Below are positions 27,383 to 35,495 of a stretch of DNA of 64,000 nt, in pieces. The DNA is from Chromatocurvus sp964613795 (GTDB lineage: Bacteria > Pseudomonadota > Gammaproteobacteria > Pseudomonadales > Halieaceae), in assembly GCA_964613795.1 (NCBI GenBank), contig CAZTJR010000001.1, forward strand, positions 248,001 to 312,000, written 5' to 3'. The notes under the pieces were generated by a model. That model had not been told where the DNA came from. It ran no database searches and worked only from the letters and a program-made list of their open reading frames with translations. The number at the start of each line of letters is the position of its first letter. Positions within the stretch are counted from its first letter, which is position 1. Both the position numbers and the translations under genes were made by a program.

Positions 27383-28326
27383 CAGGCCTCCGGTTTTGCG
27401 TCGAGTTTAAGCATGAGGGCATCCATCTCGGCCATCAGCGCCGTCACTTTATCGCGTCGCTCATGACCTTCGCTGCCGAGGTCGCGGAATCGCGTCAGCG
27501 GTGGCCGCACGTCGCCGGTGGGATAGCCGGCGGCGGCGCTGAGCGCCTTCGAGTAGCACTGGTGGCCGTAAGTGGGGTGCCCCTCGGCGATAATGTGATC
27601 AATCCGATTGAGTATGCGCTGGATAGACGCAGCGTCTTCCGTGCGGCCTGCAACGAGGAAATCCCAAATGCGTTTTGTGCTGTAGGGGAGATAGTTACCG
27701 TAGGGGTTGACGTAACCGACGGCGCCGAGAAGGTAGCTCTCCACCGGCCTTTCTCCCGCGAAGACATTCATGATGCCGTCGGTGGCTTCGACAATGTCGT
27801 ACACGCGGCCGACATCACAGCTGGCTTCCTTGATGTAGCGAATACTGTCAAACGCCCGGGTCAGACGTGCGACCAGTGCGGCCGACATATCGACGTTGGA
27901 CGTGAACGGATTGTTATACAGCATGATCGGTAAATCGACTGCCTCGGCGATCGCACGGTAATAAGCGAAGATCTCGTCTTCGGTAGGCGTGTAATAATAG
28001 GGTGGGACGATCATGAGTCCGTCAGCGCCCATCTCCTGCGCTTCGCGGCTGTATCGGACCGCCTTGCGGGTGCTGGCATCCATGCTGCCAACGAGAATGT
28101 CGAGGCGCCCGGCGGCATGCTCAACGCTGGTCTCCACCACCAGGCGGCGCTCCTCGTCGCTGATCGAGAGAAATTCCCCGGTAGTGCCCAGCATGATGAT
28201 GCCGGGGACCTCGCATTCAACCTGCCAGTCGATATAGCGTTTCAACGACTCGACGCAAACGGCTTCGCCATCCTCAGTGAACGGGGTGACGGCGACCGTG
28301 TAACTTCCTAGAAATGTTTTAGACAT
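27382..28326 (-). CDS. Dihydrodipicolinate synthase-family aldolase/deaminase
   Basis: A (beta/alpha)8 Schiff-base enzyme of 314 residues. IMLGTTGEFLSIS (the GTTGE loop), LYNNP (the catalytic Tyr) and YIKEAS (the Schiff-base Lys) are present. The C-terminal extension with KALSAAAGYPTGDVRPPL and the context of a DAO flavoprotein and a hydroxyproline-dehydrogenase-like fusion protein fit delta1-pyrroline-4-hydroxy-2-carboxylate deaminase (LhpC type) better than lysine-pathway DapA. This is inference; 2-keto-3-deoxysugar aldolase activity is the alternative. It is translationally coupled to the OYE gene downstream. Confidence 0.85.
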   Translation of the reverse strand: MSKTFLGSYTVAVTPFTEDGEAVCVESLKRYIDWQVECEVPGIIMLGTTGEFLSISDEERRLVVETSVEHAAGRLDILVGSMDASTRKAVRYSREAQEMGADGLMIVPPYYYTPTEDEIFAYYRAIAEAVDLPIMLYNNPFTSNVDMSAALVARLTRAFDSIRYIKEASCDVGRVYDIVEATDGIMNVFAGERPVESYLLGAVGYVNPYGNYLPYSTKRIWDFLVAGRTEDAASIQRILNRIDHIIAEGHPTYGHQCYSKALSAAAGYPTGDVRPPLTRFRDLGSEGHERRDKVTALMAEMDALMLKLDAKPEA

Positions 28327-28437
28327 CAGGTTGTATTAACGCCGACCTACGCCTCGGCGCTCCTTTTGCGTGATTGATTTTAGAATGCGGTAAAATCCGC
28401 GAAAAGCGGCTGCGGTATTGCAAGCACATGCCGGACA

Positions 28438-28456
28438 TGCGTTAGCATAGCGCACA
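28438..28456. promoter_or_regulatory. Palindromic TGCGTTA...GCGCACA element upstream of the DAO-family gene
   Basis: Within the 167-bp divergent region between the DHDPS-family and DAO-family genes, TGCGTTA (28438-28444) and GCGCACA (28450-28456) flank GCATA. The same half-sites occur, with other spacing, upstream of the GcvPA-like gene (45897-45915) and the S9 peptidase gene (47316-47335). It is a candidate operator of a shared regulator. Confidence 0.35.
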
Positions 28457-28493
28457 TCAAAGTCTATTCCATCCCCCTTCCGAGAGAAACCTC

Positions 28494-29630
28494 ATGACAG
28501 ATGTCATCGTTATTGGCGGCGGAATCATCGGCTGCGCCGCGGCTTATTACCTCGCCGGCGACGGCGTGGCAGTGACGCTTGTTGAGACTGGCGACCTGAA
28601 TACCCAGGCCTCGGGTACCAATTCCGGCAGCCTGCACGGACAGATTCCGCACGACACCTATCTGCAGCATGGCGACGCCTGGGCGCGCATGTTTCTGCCG
28701 GCGCTGCGCCTGCTGCGGGCATCAATCGGACTCTGGGAGGATCTGGGTGATACGCTCGGCGTTGATCTTGAAGTGAAGGTGGGCGGAGGGCTGCTGCTGG
28801 CGGCCAACGAGCAGCAGATGCGGGATGTCGCGCGCAAGGTCAGCCTTGAGCGGGAGGCTGGCCTGGACAGCGAGGTACTGGATGCGCAGAGCCTGCGCGC
28901 GCTCGCGCCCTACGTATCAGACCGCATGGTAGGTGCAGGCTACTGTCCGGTGGAGGGCAAGGCCAACCCGCTGATCGCGGCGCCGGCCTTTGCGCGCGCG
29001 GCGGCTGCCATGGGCGCACGCGTCATGCCGCGCACGTCGGTAGAGAATATCCGGCGTACAGACGGGGCTTACGAGGTGACGACTGATCGCGGCACCTACA
29101 GGGCGGCCCGTCTGGTCAACACCGCCGGAGCCGACGCCGGACGCATCGCCGCCATGCTCGGTGTCGACCTGCCGCTTCAGGGCTTCCCGATACAGGTCAG
29201 CGTGACAGAGCCGGCAGAGCCCTTGATCCGGCACCTTCTTTACTACGCCCGCGCACCGCTGACCATGAAGCAGACCTCGGTTGGCAGCATTATTGTGGGT
29301 GGTGGCTGGCCAGCGCGCTTTGACAGCCAGCGGCGCCCGATCGCAGATCCTTATTCTGTCGGGCCGAATCTTGGTCTGGCGCTGGAAATCCTGCCACAGC
29401 TTGCGCCTGTCAACATCGTGCGGACCTGGGCCGCGACAGTGAACGGTACGCACGACTGGATGCCGATCATCGGTGAGCTGCCCGGATTGCCGGGTGCATT
29501 CCTCGGTTATGTGCCCTGGATGGGGTTTACCGCGGGCCCGGCTGCGGGCCGACTGGTGGCGAGTATGGTGCAGGGCGTGACGCCGCCCCTGAATATAGAC
29601 GCGGCGGCCTTCGCGCCCGGCGCGCGCTGA
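28494..29630 (+). CDS. DAO-family FAD-dependent amino acid dehydrogenase
   Basis: A 378-residue flavoprotein of the D-amino-acid-oxidase/sarcosine-oxidase/HcnC type, membrane-peripheral or cytosolic. VIVIGGGIIGCAAAYYLAGDGVAVTLVE is the FAD fold; SGTNSGSLHGQIPHD resembles the beta subunits of D-hydroxyproline dehydrogenase, opine oxidase and hydrogen cyanide synthase. The C-terminal FAD-binding Gly-rich stretch is PGAFLGYVPWMGFTAGPAAGRLVA. It likely partners the [2Fe-2S]/FAD/[2Fe-2S] fusion protein at 32.8-34.5 kb as an LhpB-type subunit. Divergent from the DHDPS-family gene; GAGAGAA precedes ATG 28494. Confidence 0.85.
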   Translation: MTDVIVIGGGIIGCAAAYYLAGDGVAVTLVETGDLNTQASGTNSGSLHGQIPHDTYLQHGDAWARMFLPALRLLRASIGLWEDLGDTLGVDLEVKVGGGLLLAANEQQMRDVARKVSLEREAGLDSEVLDAQSLRALAPYVSDRMVGAGYCPVEGKANPLIAAPAFARAAAAMGARVMPRTSVENIRRTDGAYEVTTDRGTYRAARLVNTAGADAGRIAAMLGVDLPLQGFPIQVSVTEPAEPLIRHLLYYARAPLTMKQTSVGSIIVGGGWPARFDSQRRPIADPYSVGPNLGLALEILPQLAPVNIVRTWAATVNGTHDWMPIIGELPGLPGAFLGYVPWMGFTAGPAAGRLVASMVQGVTPPLNIDAAAFAPGAR

Positions 29631-29641
29631 GTAATACGCCG

Positions 29642-29661
29642 CTGACGGCAGTTGCCGTCAG
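29642..29661. terminator. Hairpin between convergent genes
   Basis: CTGACGGC / GCCGTCAG (8 bp) with an AGTT loop lies between the DAO-family stop and the convergent ABC ATPase, overlapping the latter's stop codon. No T-run follows, so a rho-independent role is uncertain. Confidence 0.4.
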
Positions 29662-30395
29662 TGCTTGAGAATCATGCCGACGAATTCCCGGGTGCGTTCG
29701 TGGGTGGGTGAATCAAATATCTGTGATGGTGTGCCGGTCTCGACCACCTTGCCGTCGTCCATCATGACCACGCGGGTAGACACCTCCCGGACGAAAGACA
29801 TTTCATGGGACACCAGCAACATGGTGATGCCCTCCTCGGTCAGTCGACGGATAGTGTCAAGCACCTCGTTCACCCGCTCCGGATCCAGCGCCGAAGTGAC
29901 CTCGTCGAGGAGCAGTATCTCTGGCTGCAGCGCCAGTGCGCGGGCAATCGCGACCCGCTGCTGCTGGCCCCCGGACAGCTCCTCCGGATAGGCGTCGTGC
30001 TTGGCTTCCATGCCCACCCGCGCCAGCAGCTCAGTTGCCAGCGCTTCTACCTCGGCCTTCGGCCGTTTCTTGATCGTGGTCGGTGCGATCGTGACGTTGC
30101 GCATTACCGTCATGTTCTGGAAAAGGTTGTATTGCTGGAACACGATTGCCAGCTGCGAGCGCAGCTCGCGGACGCTCTTGCGGCTACTGTAGTCCACGGC
30201 CTTGCCGGCGACGCGTACTTCGCCAGCGCTTGGCAGGGTGAGCCCAACCAGTGCTCGCAGAAGGGTGCTCTTGCCGGAGCCCGAGGGCCCGATCAGGCTG
30301 ACGACTTCGCCCTTTTCTGCGCTCAGGGTAACGCCCTTGAGGATTTTTTCCGAGCCGTAGGAGCAGGCGAGGTCACGAACGTCGAGATGGGTCAA
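29658..30395 (-). CDS. Polar amino acid ABC transporter ATP-binding protein
   Basis: The ATPase of a GlnQ/HisP-type importer, about 245 residues. Walker A (LIGPSGSGKSTLLRAL), Q-loop (IVFQQYNLFQNMTVMRNV), signature LSGGQQQRVAIARALALQPEILLLDEVTSALDPE with Walker B, and the switch His (LVSHEMSFV) are all intact. The start is read as TTG 30395 (LTHLDVRDLACSYG), with GGAG eight bases upstream and inside the end of the permease gene. A longer frame to 30467 is an overlap artefact. It is the last gene of the four-gene importer. Confidence 0.92.
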   Translation of the reverse strand: MTHLDVRDLACSYGSEKILKGVTLSAEKGEVVSLIGPSGSGKSTLLRALVGLTLPSAGEVRVAGKAVDYSSRKSVRELRSQLAIVFQQYNLFQNMTVMRNVTIAPTTIKKRPKAEVEALATELLARVGMEAKHDAYPEELSGGQQQRVAIARALALQPEILLLDEVTSALDPERVNEVLDTIRRLTEEGITMLLVSHEMSFVREVSTRVVMMDDGKVVETGTPSQIFDSPTHERTREFVGMILKH

Positions 30396-31062
30396 GGCGC
30401 TTCTCCAGATAGGTGCCGAGACGGCTGAGTGGGTAGGACAGCAGGAAGTACAGTACCAGCACGGCACCGAAGCCCAGCAGCGGCGAAAAGCCCCGGTTAA
30501 CGAACATCTTGCCCGAGAACGTCAGTTCGACCACGCCGATGTGCGATGCCAGTGACGTATCCTTGATGAACATGACTGCAAACGCGATCGCTGGCGGCAA
30601 TATGACGCGCCAGGCCTGCGGCAGAACCACATACCACAGTGTGCGCGCCGCACCGAAGTTGAGCGTGCGCGCGCCTTCTATCTGCTGTTTCGGCACCGAC
30701 TCCAGACCGGCACGGACAATTTCCGAGAGGAAGGCCGTGGACACGAGGCAGATGGCGATGGTGGCGATAGTCAGCAGGGACGCGTCTTCCAGCAGCGGCT
30801 GTATGGCATACAGCACAATGAATATGATGACCAGAAAGGGTATGCGCCGGAAGGTTTCGACATAGGCAATCGCAATGACACGCAGTGGCAATGTCCATGG
30901 ATTTGCCGACTGCCTGAGAACCGCGATCAGCAGGCCGGCGATAAAGCCGACGGTGCAGCCGATCAGCGTCATGCCCAGCGTGCGCGCGGCCGCTTCCAGC
31001 AGGAATACCACGTTGTGGTAGGTGAAGAAGTCCGGGGCTTCAAAAAGGAGTCTCTCGAACAT
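30373..31062 (-). CDS. Polar amino acid ABC transporter permease
   Basis: A 229-residue His/Glu/Gln/Arg-type permease with about five helices. The EAA loop is IVRAGLESVPKQQIEGARTLNFGAARTLWYVVLPQAWRVILPP, which docks on the ATPase. The N-terminus is periplasmic (FFTYHNVVFLLEAAART). It overlaps the ATPase gene (23 bp) and shares one base with the other permease at 31062, so the four importer genes are tightly coupled. Substrate is set by the binding protein upstream. Confidence 0.92.
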   Translation of the reverse strand: MFERLLFEAPDFFTYHNVVFLLEAAARTLGMTLIGCTVGFIAGLLIAVLRQSANPWTLPLRVIAIAYVETFRRIPFLVIIFIVLYAIQPLLEDASLLTIATIAICLVSTAFLSEIVRAGLESVPKQQIEGARTLNFGAARTLWYVVLPQAWRVILPPAIAFAVMFIKDTSLASHIGVVELTFSGKMFVNRGFSPLLGFGAVLVLYFLLSYPLSRLGTYLEKRLDPSRRS

Positions 31063-31736
31063 CAGAATACCCTGGCCTTGACGCGGAAGGCGAAGCGGCC
31101 CAGAAGCGCCAGCGACATGCTGGCAATGAGCGTCAGCCCGATATAGATCACGGCAACGACCGAGAAGGTCTCTATCGTGCGCAGGTTCACCGAGCTGACA
31201 TTGATGGCGCGTCCGGTGAGTTCTTCAACACCGAACAGCGCGGCAATGGAACTGCCCAGCATCAACCAGATAAAAAAGTTGGACAGAGGTGCAAAGATGG
31301 TTTTTGCAATATGCGGGAGCATGACATAACGCAGGATCTGCAGGCGGGTCATGTTGAGGCCAATGGCGGCGTCCATTTCGGCCTGGCGCACGGAAACCAC
31401 GCCGGCCCGTATGATCTCGGTAAGATAGGCGGTCGAGTTGAGCGTCAGGCCGATCAGCACGGCTGCCATGGAGCTGAGCAGGATGCCGGCATCCGGTAGT
31501 GCGTAATAGAGAACAAAAATCTGAACCAGCGCCGGCGTGTTGGTGATGAAAATGACATAGGCGGAGATCACCTTGCGCAGGGGCGTCGGTCCGTACACCT
31601 TGCCCAGTGCGCCCATCAGTCCGAGCGCTGCACCCAGGAAAAACGTAAAAAAGACGATCTGAAGCGTTACGAGCGCCCCGCCAAGAAGGTAGGGCAGCTC
31701 TGCCATGACTTCGCCGAACTGAAACGTATAATTCAT
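31062..31736 (-). CDS. Polar amino acid ABC transporter permease
   Basis: The second permease half, 224 residues, of the same importer. The EAA loop reads IIRAGVVSVRQAEMDAAIGLNMTRLQILRYVMLPHIAKTIFAPL. The pattern of helices matches the other permease (membrane segments around 18-40, 60-80, 90-110, 160-180, 195-215). Together they form a heterodimeric membrane domain. It lies 82 bp downstream of the binding-protein gene and shares one base with the next permease. Confidence 0.9.
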   Translation of the reverse strand: MNYTFQFGEVMAELPYLLGGALVTLQIVFFTFFLGAALGLMGALGKVYGPTPLRKVISAYVIFITNTPALVQIFVLYYALPDAGILLSSMAAVLIGLTLNSTAYLTEIIRAGVVSVRQAEMDAAIGLNMTRLQILRYVMLPHIAKTIFAPLSNFFIWLMLGSSIAALFGVEELTGRAINVSSVNLRTIETFSVVAVIYIGLTLIASMSLALLGRFAFRVKARVF

Positions 31737-31818
31737 GCCGTTCCGGGTTGCTGCCTGCTCGTTAAAGGATAGGGCTGCACCACCCCCTCAGGTGTGGCGC
31801 ATGGGATGTGCCGGCGTA

Positions 31819-32628
31819 TCAGAAGTACGGCTGTGCCTCTACTGGCACGCTCATCGGAGCGCCGAACCAGTGTTCCCAGCGCTCGTTGACAAAGCCGCTG
31901 GTGTGAAGATCGTACAGGACAATATTGAGAAAGTGCCGCAGATCGCTGTTGCCCTTGGCAAGCCCGATCCCGCAGTAGGCGACATAGATGGACTCATCCA
32001 GAACGCGCCAGTTCACGTTGCGGTAGGTCCGGGTAAAGTTCATGAACAGGTCGGTGTTCTCGACCAGTGCATCGGCACGACCCTGGGCGAGCGCCCTCAC
32101 GGTATCGGCGTTTCCGTCCACCAGCAGGACCTTGGCGTTGGGCAGTTTGTCTTTCAGGAGCTCCACCGAGAGATTGCCGCGCATGTTCACCAGGGTAATG
32201 TCGCTGGAGTCGAGATCGCGCCAGCTTTCGGCATCGATACGATCGGTGGTGAGGACGCTCATGGATTCAGTGTGCAGTGGCGCAGTGAAGTCGATCAGTC
32301 GCGCTCTGGCGGGGGTGCGGGTAAGTGCACCCAGCGCAATGTCGATGCGGCCGGAGGTGAGAAAGGCAACGCGCTGTGCCGTAGCGGTGGGGACCAGCTT
32401 TACCTTGACATCAAGTAATTCGGCAATGCGGCGGGCGACATCGACATCAAACCCTTCAATTTCATTGGTTCTGCCGTAGGAGGACATCGGCGGGAAGTTC
32501 GGGTTGACGCCGACGCGGATCGTACCATCGCGGACAATCTCGTCCAGGGATCGCATCTGCGCCTGGGCGGCAACGGCGCAGAGGGCCAGGGCGGCCACAG
32601 AAAGCCAGCGAGAAACTTTTCGCAACAT
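31819..32628 (-). CDS. Periplasmic amino acid-binding protein (family 3 SBP)
   Basis: A 269-residue exported solute-binding protein. Signal peptide at 1-23 (MLRKVSRWLSVAALALCAVAAQAQ). The mature protein has IRVGVNPNFPPMSSYGRTNEIEGFDVDVARRIAEL (the family entry sequence), VAFLTSGRIDIALGALTRTPARARLIDFTAPL and a C-terminal lobe (ALAQGRADALVENTDLF). It is the first gene of the importer operon, with GGAGAAG at ribosome-binding distance. The importer flanks DHDPS-, DAO- and fusion-dehydrogenase genes, which suggests an amino acid or imino acid substrate such as hydroxyproline; unproven. Confidence 0.92.
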   Translation of the reverse strand: MLRKVSRWLSVAALALCAVAAQAQMRSLDEIVRDGTIRVGVNPNFPPMSSYGRTNEIEGFDVDVARRIAELLDVKVKLVPTATAQRVAFLTSGRIDIALGALTRTPARARLIDFTAPLHTESMSVLTTDRIDAESWRDLDSSDITLVNMRGNLSVELLKDKLPNAKVLLVDGNADTVRALAQGRADALVENTDLFMNFTRTYRNVNWRVLDESIYVAYCGIGLAKGNSDLRHFLNIVLYDLHTSGFVNERWEHWFGAPMSVPVEAQPYF

Positions 32629-32774
32629 GATTCACTTCTCCGATGGGGCGGAATTTATTGTATACCGAGCGGGCGCTGTGTTGCAGCGTTACCTTCCCGT
32701 GGATAAAAAATGCGTAACACTCGTTCTCATAGCGTACGTTAATTCTGGTGAACAAGCCCTTTGCTGTCAAGCTG

Positions 32775-34535
32775 TCACCGGGCTTCGGCCTCGCGATCGG
32801 GCGGACTCGAGGCGTCGTAGGCCGTCGCCAGGCTGCCGATCGGCATGGGTTTGAAGGGCGTACGCGGCGCGAACAGGTCGCTCTCCGCCGCGACTTCAAA
32901 ACCGGCCTGACCGGCCATTTTTGCCAACAGGGCCGCGCAATACCGGCCCTGGCAGCGACCCATGCCCGCGCGGGTTTCGCGTTTTACTGCGCCAATTCCG
33001 GCGACGCCGCTGGCAAAGCAGGCCGCCAGTGTTTCGCGGCGGACACTTTCGCAGCGGCACATGATCGTTTCCGGCGTGCTAAGCGACAATCCGACATCGG
33101 GGGCAGCGTAGACCTGCCAGAGTGCGGTCTGAAAACGCAGGTGACGCAGGGCGAGGGCGCGAGCCCGGCTGACGCCTGTCCTGCTGTCGTCTTCGAGGCC
33201 CAGGTCCGCGGCCGCGGCGGCCCCGGCGAGCGTGCCCTGGGCCTGGGCGACTTTCGCGCCGCCAAGGCCGCCGGCATCGCCGGCGACGAAGACGTCCTTC
33301 ACGCTGGTTCTGCCGTCCAGGCCGCGCTGGATGGCGAGAACGCCAGTCACGGGATCGTAGTCGTGCCGGCATTCCAGCGCCCGCGCCAGCTCCGATTGCG
33401 GCAGGAATCCATAGCCCATGCAGACAGCGTCGACGTCGAAACTCACTTGTGTGTCATGTAATGGCTGTCCGTCGCCGTCTATTCTGACCAGGCTGGCTCG
33501 GCTTACCTTGCCATCGCCCTCGGCGGAGCAGATCACGTGCCGATGCAACACGGGTACGCGCCGGCGTCGCAATGCCACCAGGTGGCCGATGCCATCGGCG
33601 ACCAGGCCCGGACCATTGCGCAGCATGCGCATGAGCGGTGCGGCCAGCGTCGGGCCAGGACGCCGTGAGAGCTCCGCGACAGCCACGACATCGACGCCGG
33701 CGGCGCTCAGCTCCCGCGCAACCTGAAGGTTGAGCGGGCCGTTGCCCGCGACCAGAACACGCTGCCCCGGCGCGGTCTGGTAAGCGCGCAGCAGTGTCTG
33801 CGCGGCGCCCGTGGTCATGACGCCGGGCAGTGTCCAGCCCGGAAACGGCAGGGGACGCTCATACGCTCCCGGTGACAGTATCAGGCGCCGCGCCTGGATC
33901 ATGATGCAGGTGTCTTCTGTTACCACGGCGATTTCCCGGGGCGTAAAGGCGCCCCAGACTGTTGCGCCGAAAATGAAGTTGACACCGGCAGCGCCGGCAT
34001 CGCGATACAGCTGGCGGCCCTCCTGAAACTGGTGGTCGAGCCGGGCTTCGGCAATGTCGAAGCCATCGCCCGGCTGCTTGAAGTATTGGCCACCGGCCTT
34101 GGCGCGCTCGTCGACCACGGTCACGCTGGCACCGGCCCGGGCTGCGGCGGCTGCCGCCGCCAGGCCCGCGGGGCCTGCACCGACCACAAGCACGTCCGTC
34201 TCCACGGTTTGCCAGTGGCGTTCAGGTGGCGCCTGCCCGCTCCCGGCGACCGCGCGCCGGGCGGGCTGCTGTGTCACCTGCAGTCCCGGCCGTGCCATCT
34301 CGAGGCAGGCGCGCCGCGCGCTGCCGTCCACCGAGACGGTGCATTCGCCGCAGACCCCCATGCCGCAGAACAGCCCGCGGGTCTCGCCGCTGCGGGTTTG
34401 GCGCCAGTGCCACTGTTCGGCGGAAACCAGCGCGGCGGCAATGGACTCGCCCGCGTATGCGATGACTGGAGTGCCCTCGAAGTCGAAGGTAAAGGGATCG
34501 GAATCCCGATGAATGCCTGCTGTGTGTATACGCAT
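32775..34535 (-). CDS. [2Fe-2S]/FAD/[2Fe-2S] fusion dehydrogenase (hydroxyproline/opine dehydrogenase type)
   Basis: A 586-residue protein that joins three modules usually split between small genes. Residues ~15-90 form a [2Fe-2S] ferredoxin-like domain (GLFCGMGVCGECTVSVDG, plus a fourth Cys in ARRACLEM) as in HcnA/LhpE-gamma. Residues ~110-420 form an FAD/NAD disulfide-reductase-type domain (VLVVGAGPAGLAAAAAAA, RVLVAGNGPLNLQVARELS, VFVAGDAGGLGG) as in HcnB/LhpF. The C-terminal ~75 residues form a BFD-like [2Fe-2S] site (IMCRCESV...MGRCQGRYCAAL). It is expected to work with the DAO-family subunit at 28.5 kb to oxidise a D-imino acid, opine or glycine-type substrate. Confidence 0.88.
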   Translation of the reverse strand: MRIHTAGIHRDSDPFTFDFEGTPVIAYAGESIAAALVSAEQWHWRQTRSGETRGLFCGMGVCGECTVSVDGSARRACLEMARPGLQVTQQPARRAVAGSGQAPPERHWQTVETDVLVVGAGPAGLAAAAAAARAGASVTVVDERAKAGGQYFKQPGDGFDIAEARLDHQFQEGRQLYRDAGAAGVNFIFGATVWGAFTPREIAVVTEDTCIMIQARRLILSPGAYERPLPFPGWTLPGVMTTGAAQTLLRAYQTAPGQRVLVAGNGPLNLQVARELSAAGVDVVAVAELSRRPGPTLAAPLMRMLRNGPGLVADGIGHLVALRRRRVPVLHRHVICSAEGDGKVSRASLVRIDGDGQPLHDTQVSFDVDAVCMGYGFLPQSELARALECRHDYDPVTGVLAIQRGLDGRTSVKDVFVAGDAGGLGGAKVAQAQGTLAGAAAAADLGLEDDSRTGVSRARALALRHLRFQTALWQVYAAPDVGLSLSTPETIMCRCESVRRETLAACFASGVAGIGAVKRETRAGMGRCQGRYCAALLAKMAGQAGFEVAAESDLFAPRTPFKPMPIGSLATAYDASSPPDREAEAR

Positions 34536-34550
34536 GCTATGTCCCTGGGC

Positions 34551-35318
34551 TCAGCGTATGTAGCTGGCGCCGTTGATATCGATAGTGCCTCCGGACAGAC
34601 TCGGTGCGCTGCCTTTGCAGAGGAATGTCACGAGGTCCGCGATTTCCTCGGGGTCCACCCAGCGCCCCATGGCCAGTCCCGCCGTAACCTTGTCCTCGCC
34701 GCCCTGGCTGCGCGCGAAATCCTCCGACAGTCGTGTGCGAACCACGCCGGGCGCAATAATGTAGGCATAAATGCCCTCACTGGCGTAGTTTCTGGCAATC
34801 GTCTGTGTGGCCGCACGTATCGCAGCCTTGGAGGCAGCATAGGCAATAGTAGCGGGGTTGCCGACGCCGCGCTGGGCGGCCCAGCTCGATATAGTGATGA
34901 CGCTGCCACCACCAACCTCACGAAAGTGCCGCACCGCCTGGCGCAGCATTCGCGCCGGCGCCAGGACATTGATCTGCATGCTCTTTTCCCAGACGGCATC
35001 CCAGTCTTCGAGGTCTTCATCCACGCCGCCGTTGCCAATCATCACCGCGGCATTGTTCACCAGGACGTCGATATGGCCTTTCCAGCCACGGGCTTCTGCC
35101 CAGAGGCGCTCGACGTCGTCGGGATTGGCGAGGTCGGCCTGCACCAGCAGTTTGCGTTCCTCCGGGATGTCCGCCGTGGCTGCGAGCGCGCCGTCTCTGT
35201 CAGATCCGTAGTGTGCGATCAGCGTTGCACCCGCCGCGCCGAGGAATCGCGCCGTGGCAGCGCCGATCCCCTTTGAAGCGCCGGTGAGTAGAATAATGCG
35301 GCCTGTCAGATCCTGCAT
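34551..35318 (-). CDS. Short-chain dehydrogenase/reductase
   Basis: A 255-residue NAD(P)-dependent SDR. The start at ATG 35318 (MQDLTGRIILLTGASKGIG) has GGAGACG upstream; 35369 is a less likely start. Cofactor motif TGASKGIG, NNAAVMIGNGG (NNAG variant), catalytic Ser in VITISSWAAQRG and YAASK (Tyr-x-x-x-Lys with a preceding IAYAASK) are all present. The C-terminal GGTIDINGASYIR is typical. Located 15 bp downstream (in transcription) of nothing else on its strand, followed by the fusion dehydrogenase. Likely acts on a hydroxy/keto intermediate of the island. Confidence 0.88.
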   Translation of the reverse strand: MQDLTGRIILLTGASKGIGAATARFLGAAGATLIAHYGSDRDGALAATADIPEERKLLVQADLANPDDVERLWAEARGWKGHIDVLVNNAAVMIGNGGVDEDLEDWDAVWEKSMQINVLAPARMLRQAVRHFREVGGGSVITISSWAAQRGVGNPATIAYAASKAAIRAATQTIARNYASEGIYAYIIAPGVVRTRLSEDFARSQGGEDKVTAGLAMGRWVDPEEIADLVTFLCKGSAPSLSGGTIDINGASYIR

Positions 35319-35495
35319 TCTATCGTCTCCTGTGAAGCGGTTGATAGTGAGTTTATCTGCCCCTTGCAAGCAGCTTCGCGCCAGCGTTATTCAGATCAAA
35401 CGCTGTTCGCGCAGGAGAGCCCTGCGGCGGAAGCGCTTGACACCCGATGATCCGCTGCAAGAGCATACTGCGCTCTTCGCAAGGGACCGCAGACA

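Noticed and set aside
28494..34535. Hydrogen cyanide synthase (hcnABC)
   Set aside because: The DAO-family and fused [2Fe-2S]/FAD proteins resemble HcnC and HcnA/B, but the genes are separated, on different strands, and lie with an amino acid importer and DHDPS-family gene.
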